From Planctomycetota bacterium (GTDB lineage: Bacteria; Planctomycetota; Phycisphaerae; UBA1845; PWPN01): a stretch of DNA of 7,001 bases. Below, piece after piece: positions 1 to 6,223 of the stretch (positions within the stretch are counted from its first letter, which is position 1; each line of letters begins with the position of its first letter). The DNA is taken from the NCBI GenBank assembly GCA_020346805.1, contig CP070790.1:3312845-3319845 (forward strand). The letters are read 5' to 3'. A model generated the notes under the pieces. That model had not been told where the DNA came from. It saw only the letters and a program-made list of their open reading frames with translations, and did no database searches. Made by a program: the position numbers and the translations under genes.

Positions 1-428
1 CCGTCAACGGCAACAAAATCAACCTGAATATCAAAATACCCATCGCCATCGGCCCGGAAGGCGTCTTGGCCGATATTGACGGTCGGATCCGTAAATTCAC
101 CGGTCTTACCGATCTGGGTAAAGACCAGAGCACTCGGATCCATGGCCGGATCGGGATCAAAATTGAACAGCCACTCAAAGACAAACTCCGAACCGTCGAC
201 ACCGTTAACAGGCTCACAAAGACTTGTTGCCTCCAGGGTAAGTAAGACCGAACCCGGTGTGTTCTGGTCATCAAAGGTGGCAATCAGCCAGGGGATTGAT
301 CCTTTAGGTGCGGTCGCTCCGCTGAATTCCATGGATAATTCATAACTTATCAACACAGCTTTAGCGCTCGACGGGATCAACAGAGATGTTGACGTGAATA
401 CCAAACATGCGACAAGAATTTTAAACAT
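1..428 (-). CDS. Secreted protein, PEP-CTERM-like N-terminal part (partial, runs off left edge)
   Basis: The reading frame opens with ATG (complement of 426-428) and stays open for 142 codons to the left edge, so the C-terminus is missing. An AGGAGG ribosome site (complement of 437-442) lies 8 bases before the start, which fixes it well. Residues 1-24 form a signal peptide: MFKIL, a hydrophobic stretch, then an AKA cleavage site. The mature part is acidic, rich in Asp, Gly and Phe, with a single Cys (residue 71). It includes a segment near residues 125-138 reading FRADGDGYFDIQVDF; similar FKADGDG-type segments are common in proteins carrying a C-terminal PEP-CTERM sorting signal. The sorting signal itself would lie outside the window, so this class is inferred from resemblance. 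Such proteins are exported and cleaved by exosortase, and typically have no known enzymatic role. It is separated from the upstream sulfatase gene by 466 bases and a terminator, so it is probably its own transcription unit. Confidence 0.72.
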   Translation of the reverse strand, partial: MFKILVACLVFTSTSLLIPSSAKAVLISYELSMEFSGATAPKGSIPWLIATFDDQNTPGSVLLTLEATSLCEPVNGVDGSEFVFEWLFNFDPDPAMDPSALVFTQIGKTGEFTDPTVNIGQDAFRADGDGYFDIQVDFVAVD

Positions 429-488
429 ATCAATAGCCTCCTGTTTGTCATTCCCTCTCAACTCAGGTGCTTTTCCACCAACTTATGT

Positions 489-525
489 AAAAAAAGAGAG
501 ATCCCACCCAAATGTGGACTCTCTC
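489..525 (-). terminator. Hairpin with T-run in the presumed leader of the secreted-protein gene
   Basis: Read on the minus strand, GAGAG-TCCAC pairs with GTGGGA-TCTCTC (one bulged and one mismatched base) and is followed directly by seven T (A-run at 489-495). This is the form of a Rho-independent terminator. It sits 47 bases before the ribosome site of the gene starting at 428. It could stop read-through from the right or act as an attenuator in that gene's leader. The structure is seen; its function is inferred. Confidence 0.5.
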
Positions 526-564
526 TCTCACCTGCTTTTACTATTCTCTCCCCAGACAAAACAT

Positions 565-594
565 AGTGTATGCCCGAGCCCTCTTAATAATCAA
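565..594 (-). promoter_or_regulatory. Candidate sigma70-type promoter for the secreted-protein gene
   Basis: On the minus strand, TTGATT (complement of 589-594, 4/6 to the -35 consensus) is followed after 18 bases by TACACT (complement of 565-570, 4/6 to the -10 consensus). Transcription would start near 558, giving a leader of about 130 bases that contains the 489-525 hairpin. Matches are modest in AT-rich DNA, so this is a weak prediction. Confidence 0.25.
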
Positions 595-682
595 GGAGTA
601 TTTTTAATTTCTTTTCGTATTTTGGTTAAAAAGATTTTATGGGTCTAAGCTTGATCTTATACACTTAAATCTGTTTATGCCC

Positions 683-718
683 GATAAATCCAAAAAGCCA
701 TTCTGGCTTTTATTTATC
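683..718 (-). terminator. Terminator downstream of the sulfatase gene (possibly bidirectional)
   Basis: AAAAGCCA (693-700) pairs with TGGCTTTT (704-711) around a 3-base loop. GATAAAT (683-689) pairs with ATTTATC (712-718) outside a small bulge (690-692). On the minus strand the inner stem ends in a run of five T, as in a Rho-independent terminator. It lies 177 bases after the sulfatase stop codon and is the first strong hairpin met by that transcript. The arms carry A and T runs on both sides, so it may also act on the other strand. Confidence 0.65.
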
Positions 719-894
719 AGTGACATAAATATCTCACCCAACTCTTAGACTTTTTTAAGATTTAGGGCACTAGACGCTCTTAGAAAATCTAACATGATAT
801 TATGGGACAATGAATACTAACTCAGTCCTATATTAAGAATTTGTTCTCGAAATTTTTAAAAACATGCCAAATTACCCTGCCCAACAGATCTTGA
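719..894. other. AT-rich non-coding stretch after the sulfatase gene
   Basis: This is the remainder of the 466-base gap between the secreted-protein gene (start 428) and the sulfatase stop codon. It is AT-rich, with stop codons in all frames, and I see no gene, RNA or repeat in it. Everything recognisable in the gap (hairpins at 489-525 and 683-718, candidate promoter at 565-594) lies to its left. Confidence 0.6.
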
Positions 895-2310
895 TCACTT
901 TGATTTATTAATACCGGACCTCTGCTGATTCCGGCCCATTTTATCCCTTACCGTGAGCTGGCTGAATGGATCTCTGGTCTCGATCATCCAGCGCTCCAGA
1001 CGTGCCGAGAGCTCCTTTTTAATGTGCCTGTGCTCCGGAGAATCGGTCAGGTTGGTCAGTTCGTGCGGATCTTTCTTCAGATCGTACAGCTCTTCCCCGT
1101 ATTTGAGATAACGAATGTATTTATAGGACCCGGTGCGGACCACTCGTATAGGTGCCCGCCAATTCTGCTTGCCGTAGTATTCTGAAAATATCGCATCACG
1201 CCAGACAGGCTGACTCATCGATGCACCAAACAGCAGCGGTCGCAAAGATTTCCCGTCAATATCCTTCGGCACTTGAACGCCGGCCAGATCACATAGTGTG
1301 GGCAGCAGATCGACTTGGCTTACCAGTTCCTTGCGGACCGCAGGTTTAATGCTGCCCGGCCAGGAAATAATAAATGGTACCCGAACCAGCTCCTCATACA
1401 TCATGGGACCCTTAAAACCCAAACCATGAGCACCGGCCAAATCCCCATGATCCGAAAGGAAAGCAACCAGCGAATCCGAACTGTGCCGGCGAAGTGTCTG
1501 CAACACCAAACCCATTTCCCGGTCCACCCCTTCGGTCAGTTGATAATAAAAGCTGAGGTAACGCCGCCAATCTTGTTCGGTATAGTGCATAAGCGCTATA
1601 CCCTGATCCCGGTCCCTGAAGTTCCGTTGCGGCAGCGGTTTGGATAACAAATCGTCGGAAATATTGAGTGGCAGACGAATCTCGCGGCGAACACTTACTT
1701 CAGGTGCCTTATCCCCACTCCGCACAATGTAATAAATATCGTGCGGATTGATATAGCTGACAATCATCAACAGGGAACGAAGCTTACCTTCTCGCCTGCC
1801 GCGTTTTTTCAGGTAACTGATGGCTAGTCGGGTAAGAGGCCTCCCTCGCGCCTTTCTGGTACTATGAACCTCGAAACCATGTTGGCCGGGATCGCTGCCC
1901 AAATGCCATTTGCCGAAGTAAACCGTCTCATAGCCGGCGCTGGAGAATATCTTTCCCATACCTGCAATATTCGAATCAAGCGGCGGTGATTGACCGGCGG
2001 GAATTTCGCCTTGGCCAAAAACATTACCCATAACCCCCGTCCGATGTGGGTAAAGCCCCGTCCACAAAGCCGCCCGTGCCGGTGAACACTGCGGCGTAGC
2101 ACAAATCGCATGGGTGAAGCGAACACCCTCTTTGGCCAATCCGTCCATCGTCGGCGTATGCAAACCGGGGGTGCCCGTACAACTCATCGCCCTGAAATTT
2201 TGCTGATCGGTCAGAAAAATCACAATATCCGGCGACGACGCAATTGAACTGGCCGAACAAATAAAAATCGCGGATGCGATCAGTAGCAAATGAACAAAGA
2301 TCCGATACAT
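895..2310 (-). CDS. Secreted S1-family sulfatase (arylsulfatase-type)
   Basis: This is a 471-residue formylglycine-dependent sulfatase that removes sulfate esters from a substrate, probably outside the cytoplasm. An N-terminal signal peptide covers about residues 1-24 and ends near CSASSIAS. The first metal-site strand is PDIVIFLTDQQ (D35, Q36). The activation motif C75-S-P-A-R79 is the CxPxR core, whose Cys is converted to formylglycine by a sulfatase-modifying enzyme not present here. Other family landmarks are G133-K134-W-H136, N188-P-H190-D, S286-D287-H288-G-D (second metal site) and K300. The C-terminal part has the usual DLLPTLCDLAGV and LYDLKKDPHELTNL segments, so the protein looks full length and intact. 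The ATG has an AAGGGGG ribosome site 4 bases upstream. It is the second gene of a likely operon, 73 bases after the isomerase-like gene with no terminator between. The substrate cannot be read from the sequence, but the neighbour suggests a sulfated sugar polymer. Confidence 0.93.
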   Translation of the reverse strand: MYRIFVHLLLIASAIFICSASSIASSPDIVIFLTDQQNFRAMSCTGTPGLHTPTMDGLAKEGVRFTHAICATPQCSPARAALWTGLYPHRTGVMGNVFGQGEIPAGQSPPLDSNIAGMGKIFSSAGYETVYFGKWHLGSDPGQHGFEVHSTRKARGRPLTRLAISYLKKRGRREGKLRSLLMIVSYINPHDIYYIVRSGDKAPEVSVRREIRLPLNISDDLLSKPLPQRNFRDRDQGIALMHYTEQDWRRYLSFYYQLTEGVDREMGLVLQTLRRHSSDSLVAFLSDHGDLAGAHGLGFKGPMMYEELVRVPFIISWPGSIKPAVRKELVSQVDLLPTLCDLAGVQVPKDIDGKSLRPLLFGASMSQPVWRDAIFSEYYGKQNWRAPIRVVRTGSYKYIRYLKYGEELYDLKKDPHELTNLTDSPEHRHIKKELSARLERWMIETRDPFSQLTVRDKMGRNQQRSGINKSK

Positions 2311-2383
2311 CGTACCCCCTTATGACTGAAAAGAAGGATAGGTCGGCTCGCGCGTTAATATATTCACTCGCGTTCCAGGTATG

Positions 2384-3841
2384 TTATATATGTTCCGTCT
2401 TGATGCCGAACATCTGCCCGTAGACCTGGAAATCGCGCACATGATCGCCATAGATAAACAGTTGATGGAAACCCTTGGTGTCACGGGTATCCGGCGGCCC
2501 GTCGATTTCCAACTCCACCGAAGTCCGGCAGCCACCCGCTGGCGGGGTACTCAGATTCCTCAACACCTTCCCTTTGCCCAGGATAATATTGCCCGGACTG
2601 GTAAATTGCATAATGGTCACCTCTTGACCCGGACGCCAGAAAACCTGGACCGCCACTCCAATGTCCGATTCGGCATGGGTGCGGAGATTGAAGGGCTCGC
2701 GCGGCCGATCGTAGCCGTTCAGCCTGGTTGGCGATACGCAATGAGCTCCTATTAACGTATTATTTACGGTATTGGGCACCGGATCCTGCATAAAACCGGG
2801 TTTGTTGAGCAATCGGCAGCAAAGCACATGACCCATCACCGCCCGGAAATCCGCCTCGCATACCCCGGGGATACCCATATCCAGCAACTTCGACCAGGCC
2901 ATACAAGGCGGGCATGGAATCCGCCGATGTTCAACCAATTGCAGACACTGAAGCGATATGCCCTGACAATTCTGGTCTTTCATAATCTTGCGGGCAGCGA
3001 AGTAATTCTTGCTGGCGTTGATCAGATCCTCCCATGCAGGCTCAATGACCTTGTCCGCCGCCCTGCGATATTCCTTGGCCATCGCCACTACTTCGGGTGT
3101 TACCTCAATCGTTTTTAGCGCCTCAACAAAATATTCTCGGGGCAAGTAACGGATCTTCAGCCCCAACGGTTCCAGGGTCTCTTCCTTGGTTTCCGTCCCC
3201 TTAAGAATGGCAATTTTCGAACGCCGAACGTCGCGGTTGGTACGGATTATTTTCATCCCCAAGCGGATAGGCTTCATTTCCTCAAAATCGGCGCAAGAGG
3301 CCAGATAAATACCGGGCAGCTTGGACACTTTCTGGATGTGACCCGTAAAGCACTGACCCAGCGGCGCAAAAATAATCTTGGGGGTATCCGTAAGCTCACC
3401 GGCTATCTTGTCATTGACCAGACCCCAACGGTCCATGTGCAGCGGGAAGAGCAGGACACCATCCGGCTTATCCTTCTTAACCTGGGCTATAAACCTGGTA
3501 ACGGATGCTTCATCATAAAGAGGTTCAGGTTCGAAAACTGCGCGGACTTTAAGCTGTTTGGCATACTGCTCAACCTTGGCCCGGCTACTCTCTACAAAAT
3601 CCTGATAGCATCTTTTTTCCCAGGCCGTCCCCGGCCAGCCAAGCCAGTATTTCTCTTTGGGTCGCAGGTAGGCCACCCGAATTACAGGCCACTTGTCCTC
3701 CGACTCAGTGGGTAATTGGGTTACCGGCTGAATGGTTTGACGAAGCGAGCAGCTTCCAACTACCGATGCCCCTGCCATAGTTATCAGCACCTGCCGACGG
3801 GATACCGTTCCGTTCCAGCACTTCAAACTGCCTTCGCTCAT
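2384..3841 (-). CDS. Tat-exported protein related to L-fucose isomerase (possible lipoprotein)
   Basis: This is a 485-residue protein whose fold resembles the L-fucose/L-arabinose isomerase superfamily. It starts with a twin-arginine signal (S14-R-R-Q-V-L-I20) followed by a hydrophobic stretch and VVGSC31, a plausible though imperfect lipobox. This points to export in folded form and perhaps lipid anchoring. The N-terminal half (about 50-230) looks like the Rossmann-like part, with PDGVLLFPLH near 126-135. The C-terminal half has CEAD (E329, D331), QDP (D353), GAHCVSP (H367) and H389 in RTHAESDIGV, ending in strand-rich sequence with VTIMQF. E329 and D353 are 24 residues apart, as are the metal ligands E337 and D361 that I recall for E. 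coli FucI; this alignment is inference. A CPPC pair (310-313) adds possible redox or metal sites. A classical isomerase would be cytoplasmic, so export makes that activity uncertain. Start ATG with GGGAG upstream; first gene of the operon with the sulfatase. Confidence 0.75.
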   Translation of the reverse strand: MSEGSLKCWNGTVSRRQVLITMAGASVVGSCSLRQTIQPVTQLPTESEDKWPVIRVAYLRPKEKYWLGWPGTAWEKRCYQDFVESSRAKVEQYAKQLKVRAVFEPEPLYDEASVTRFIAQVKKDKPDGVLLFPLHMDRWGLVNDKIAGELTDTPKIIFAPLGQCFTGHIQKVSKLPGIYLASCADFEEMKPIRLGMKIIRTNRDVRRSKIAILKGTETKEETLEPLGLKIRYLPREYFVEALKTIEVTPEVVAMAKEYRRAADKVIEPAWEDLINASKNYFAARKIMKDQNCQGISLQCLQLVEHRRIPCPPCMAWSKLLDMGIPGVCEADFRAVMGHVLCCRLLNKPGFMQDPVPNTVNNTLIGAHCVSPTRLNGYDRPREPFNLRTHAESDIGVAVQVFWRPGQEVTIMQFTSPGNIILGKGKVLRNLSTPPAGGCRTSVELEIDGPPDTRDTKGFHQLFIYGDHVRDFQVYGQMFGIKTEHI

Positions 3842-3934
3842 AATACAATCTCCCGAAAAATTATGCTCCTAATCGCAATATCTGAGTTTCAAGAGTATGG
3901 TTCATAAACTGACGACCACAACGACGATAAGAGT

Positions 3935-3963
3935 ACTATACCGACTGTATAGGATGCTAACAA
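3935..3963 (-). promoter_or_regulatory. Candidate promoter of the isomerase-like/sulfatase operon
   Basis: On the minus strand, TTGTTA (complement of 3958-3963, 4/6 match) is followed after exactly 17 bases by TATAGT (complement of 3935-3940, 5/6 match). Transcription would begin near 3928, leaving a leader of about 87 bases before the ATG at 3841. It is the best sigma70-like pair in this intergenic region, and its -10 box overlaps an inverted repeat. Confidence 0.4.
3936..3952. promoter_or_regulatory. Perfect 6-5-6 inverted repeat, candidate operator
   Basis: CTATAC (3936-3941) and GTATAG (3947-3952) are exact complements around a 5-base spacer, with arm centres 11 bases apart (one helical turn). 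The repeat covers most of the -10 box and part of the spacer of the candidate minus-strand promoter, where a dimeric repressor would block polymerase. No regulator gene is in the window, so the binding protein is unknown. Confidence 0.35.
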
Positions 3964-4180
3964 CATAATAGTGCACGATCCCGACGGCAAGGTATAAAAT
4001 CCGGACTATAATATAGATAAACGATAGAGAGGGATGTTACGAGTCGACTTCGGTCGTCGATTGAAGCTTGTATTTTACGAGGCAAAGATGGTCAATCATT
4101 CTCGGTACAATATTTTTCAGTTAACCTAAATAGTGATGCCATTTGAATAGATTGTCACCACCATAGAATCAATCGTTACA

Positions 4181-4193
4181 CAACTTGAAGTTG
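4181..4193. promoter_or_regulatory. Perfect 13-base dyad upstream of the antiporter gene
   Basis: CAACTTGAAGTTG is fully palindromic around its central G. It lies 41 bases before the GTG start and 30 bases before the ribosome site. It could be a protein-binding site near the antiporter promoter. A 13-base palindrome can occur by chance in a gap of this size, so confidence is low. Confidence 0.25.
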
Positions 4194-4233
4194 AGGTAGA
4201 AAACACAGGAATGTAGATATATGGAGAGTAGCC

Positions 4234-5922
4234 GTGGATCTATGGACGGCAATATTGGACATATTGATACTTCTGTCGGCGGCAATGGTGTTGGGCGGGA
4301 TCTGCGAGCGGTTGCGACAAAGTGCGATACTTGGCTACTTGCTTGCCGGTACATTGCTCGGCCCTAATGCCCTTGACTGGATGCCCAACCATCAAGCAGT
4401 ATCAGCGATCGCGGAATTGGGCGTAGCACTACTGCTGTTCACCATCGGTCTTGAGTTCTCTTGGCGCCGCTTGCGAACTATCGGGGCAATTGCCCTCGGT
4501 GGAGGAACCCTGCAGGTCTTGTTAACCACTATCCTGTCCGCAGGCGTCTGTGTGATTCTCGGACTCGGTGGGCATCCATCGTTGGCTGTCGGTGCCATGA
4601 TCGCATTGAGCAGCACCGCATGCGTATTGCGCCTTCTCATGAACCGGGCGGAAATCGACAGCGTTCATGGCCGCAACGCGATGGGTATTCTCCTTCTCCA
4701 GGATGTTGCAGTAGTTCCCCTGGTACTCATGATCACAGTATTAGCCGGTGGGGGTTCGTTGGCAAAGATCGTCTGGGAGATGCTTTGGTCACTTGGCGTA
4801 GTGGTCCTATTTGTAGCGGCGTCTTACCTGCTGTTCAATTATCTCGCCCCGTTACTGTTCGGCGCCAAAGAAGCAGCCCGCAATCGCGAATTGCCAATCC
4901 TCCTGGCAATAGTAACGGCTGTGGGGGCGGCATGGACGGCACACAGGATAGGCCTTTCACCGTCAATCGGAGCTTTCATTGCAGGTTTACTGCTGGCCGG
5001 ATCCCCATTTGCTACCCAAATTCGCGCCGATGTGGCACCTTTGAGAACTCTTTTTGTGACACTATTTTTCAGCTCTATCGGCATGCTGGCCGATCCGGCC
5101 TGGGCATTGAATCACTGGGTAATGGTAACGTCAGTGGTGGCAGCTATCGTGTTCGGAAAAACAGTTATAACATGTGGTGTATTATGTCTGTTCCGTTCTA
5201 TTCTAGGTAATGCAATCGCTACTGGTATCTGTCTGGCTCAAGTGGGCGAGTTTTCCTTTCTGCTGGCTGAAATAGCCAGGTATGAGGGACTGATCAATGA
5301 CGATCTGTTCAAGTTGATCATCTCAGCAACAATCGCAACCTTATTCTTGACACCCTACCTGGTAGCTGCCGCCCCATACCTTATGACCACCGTAAGCCGA
5401 TTCTCGACTCACCGGCCGCGGAAACTGATCCCCGCAGACGAGATGTCAACTCAGCCACATGTAGATATCAGTGGCCATGCCATGATTGTGGGCTTCGGCC
5501 CGGCGGGGCAGCGTGTCGCTGAAGCACTGATGAAACAGCACAAGTCGATAGTGGTGGTCGTAGAACTGAATCCCAGATCCGCAGCTATTGCACAATCCTA
5601 TGGGCTTCAAACGTATATTGGAGACGCAACCCGCGCGGAAGTATTGGAGCAATTACGCGTAGCCACCGCCAGGATCGTTGCGGTTACGGTACCTGACCCG
5701 GGCACCTCGAGACGGATTATCGAGCAAGTACGTTCCCTGTCGACGGAAACAAGGATCATTGTGCGGGCCCGCTATCACGTGCATCGTTGGCAATTGGCCT
5801 TTGCCGGTGCACAAGTCATCGTCGACGAGGAGGAACAAGTCGGTATGCGCATAGCTTCAGAGGTACAAAAGGAACTGAGCTCAGTTGGTGGCGAGCCTGA
5901 TCCCGTGAATTATATAAAATGA
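4234..5922 (+). CDS. CPA2-family cation/proton antiporter with RCK (TrkA-N) domain, KefB/YbaL-like
   Basis: This is a 562-residue inner-membrane antiporter exchanging a monovalent cation, probably K+, for protons. Residues 1-385 form about 12-13 hydrophobic segments of the Na+/H+ exchanger fold. Family landmarks are GYLLAGTLLGPNAL (34-47), ELGVALLLFTIGLEFS (61-76), LSSTACVLRLL (125-135), LLLQDVAVVPL (153-163, with the Q156-D157 pair typical of Kef-type proteins), IGAFIAGLLLAGSPF (245-259) and LAQVGEFSFLLAE (335-346). After a linker, residues 414-530 form a Rossmann RCK domain. Its GFGPAG motif is at 420-425, acidic E444 at the end of the second strand suggests an NAD(H)-type ligand, and GDAT is at 463-466. 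There is no clear TrkA-C domain, so the protein ends soon after the RCK fold. The GTG start is supported by GGAGAG at 4223-4228 and by the first transmembrane segment beginning at once. The gene is divergent from the sulfatase operon, with a K+ channel gene downstream. Confidence 0.93.
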   Translation: MDLWTAILDILILLSAAMVLGGICERLRQSAILGYLLAGTLLGPNALDWMPNHQAVSAIAELGVALLLFTIGLEFSWRRLRTIGAIALGGGTLQVLLTTILSAGVCVILGLGGHPSLAVGAMIALSSTACVLRLLMNRAEIDSVHGRNAMGILLLQDVAVVPLVLMITVLAGGGSLAKIVWEMLWSLGVVVLFVAASYLLFNYLAPLLFGAKEAARNRELPILLAIVTAVGAAWTAHRIGLSPSIGAFIAGLLLAGSPFATQIRADVAPLRTLFVTLFFSSIGMLADPAWALNHWVMVTSVVAAIVFGKTVITCGVLCLFRSILGNAIATGICLAQVGEFSFLLAEIARYEGLINDDLFKLIISATIATLFLTPYLVAAAPYLMTTVSRFSTHRPRKLIPADEMSTQPHVDISGHAMIVGFGPAGQRVAEALMKQHKSIVVVVELNPRSAAIAQSYGLQTYIGDATRAEVLEQLRVATARIVAVTVPDPGTSRRIIEQVRSLSTETRIIVRARYHVHRWQLAFAGAQVIVDEEEQVGMRIASEVQKELSSVGGEPDPVNYIK

Positions 5923-6045
5923 TGCATTGTGAGAGGGAGTGCTGGTTACTGTGCTTCTATTTAGAGTTCAAGGTTTCGCTAGTACTTGTCGGCAAATGGT
6001 CAGCCCTTGAGCCCAGCCGGCACCAAAGAGTTTCCATAACCGCTT

Positions 6046-6149
6046 ACACGGATTCCACTTCAAACGTGTGCCGGGTCTGGCTCAATTATTCCAAAGGAAT
6101 ATTGTGCCTGACCCGCTCTCTTAGCGCATGTTTGAAGTGGAATTCGTAT
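6046..6149. repeat. Nested imperfect inverted repeat of about 104 bases (REP/MITE-like or terminator)
   Basis: The outer arms ATTCCACTTCAAAC (6052-6065) and GTTTGAAGTGGAAT (6130-6143) match perfectly. Pairing continues inward to 6071/6124 with two G-T wobbles, and outward weakly to about 6046/6149. Inside is a second hairpin, 6072-6115: CGGGTC/GACCCG, GGC/GCC, CAAT/ATTG and ATTCC/GGAAT stack with two T-T mismatches and one bulged T around an AAA loop. Eight bases (6116-6123) bulge on one side. CCGGCAC at 6017-6023 could alternatively pair with 6068-6074. The inner GGGTCTGGC and GTGCCTGACCC sequences recall repeats I associate with REP-type transposases (recollection, not a search). It may also stop transcription from the antiporter gene. 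Confidence 0.75.
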
Positions 6150-6176
6150 TACTGGCCCCTAACCACAATTTTCTCT

Positions 6177-6182
6177 TATAAT
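6177..6182 (+). promoter_or_regulatory. Candidate -10 box of the potassium channel gene
   Basis: An exact TATAAT stands 41 bases before the ATG of the channel gene, just after the large inverted repeat. No good -35 box is found at 16-18 bases (the sequence there is TGGCCCC-like), so the promoter may be weak or activator-dependent. Transcription would start near 6189, giving a leader of about 35 bases. It would give the channel its own transcript, separate from the antiporter. Confidence 0.35.
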
Positions 6183-6223
6183 ACCTACCGGGCTTGTTTT
6201 TGAAGGATTGGCGCGGCAAAGCA

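Larger units (their letters stand above)
3842..4233. other. Divergent intergenic region with candidate control sites
   Basis: No gene is visible in these 392 bases, which separate the minus-strand isomerase-like/sulfatase operon from the plus-strand antiporter. Besides the promoter and dyads listed separately, it contains weak plus-strand promoter candidates. One is TTGAAT (4143-4148) and TAGAAT (4164-4169) with a short 15-base spacer. The other is an exact TATAAT (4007-4012) without a convincing -35 box. A small CGAC-TTCG-GTCG hairpin (4045-4056) has a stable tetraloop but only a 4-bp stem. Confidence 0.6.

Noticed and set aside
394..648. Plus-strand reading frame of 84 codons over the gap left of the sulfatase
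   Set aside because: It overlaps the 5' end and ribosome site of the better-supported minus-strand secreted-protein gene and two regulatory structures, and its product is low-complexity with no recognisable domain.
2828..3715. Plus-strand open frames opposite the isomerase-like gene
   Set aside because: They are antisense to a convincing gene with Tat signal and family motifs, and their products show no domain or supporting ribosome site.
4007..4012. Exact TATAAT in the divergent intergenic region
   Set aside because: No acceptable -35 box at 16-18 bases and no extended -10 motif; in AT-rich DNA such hexamers arise by chance.
4461..5210. 249-codon plus-strand frame inside the antiporter gene
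   Set aside because: It is out of frame within a clear antiporter; the product is Arg/Ser/Cys-rich with no membrane segments or motifs, as expected of a shadow frame in GC-rich coding DNA.
5919..6203. 94-codon frame between antiporter and channel
   Set aside because: It runs straight through the large palindrome, has no clear ribosome site, and its product resembles nothing known to me.
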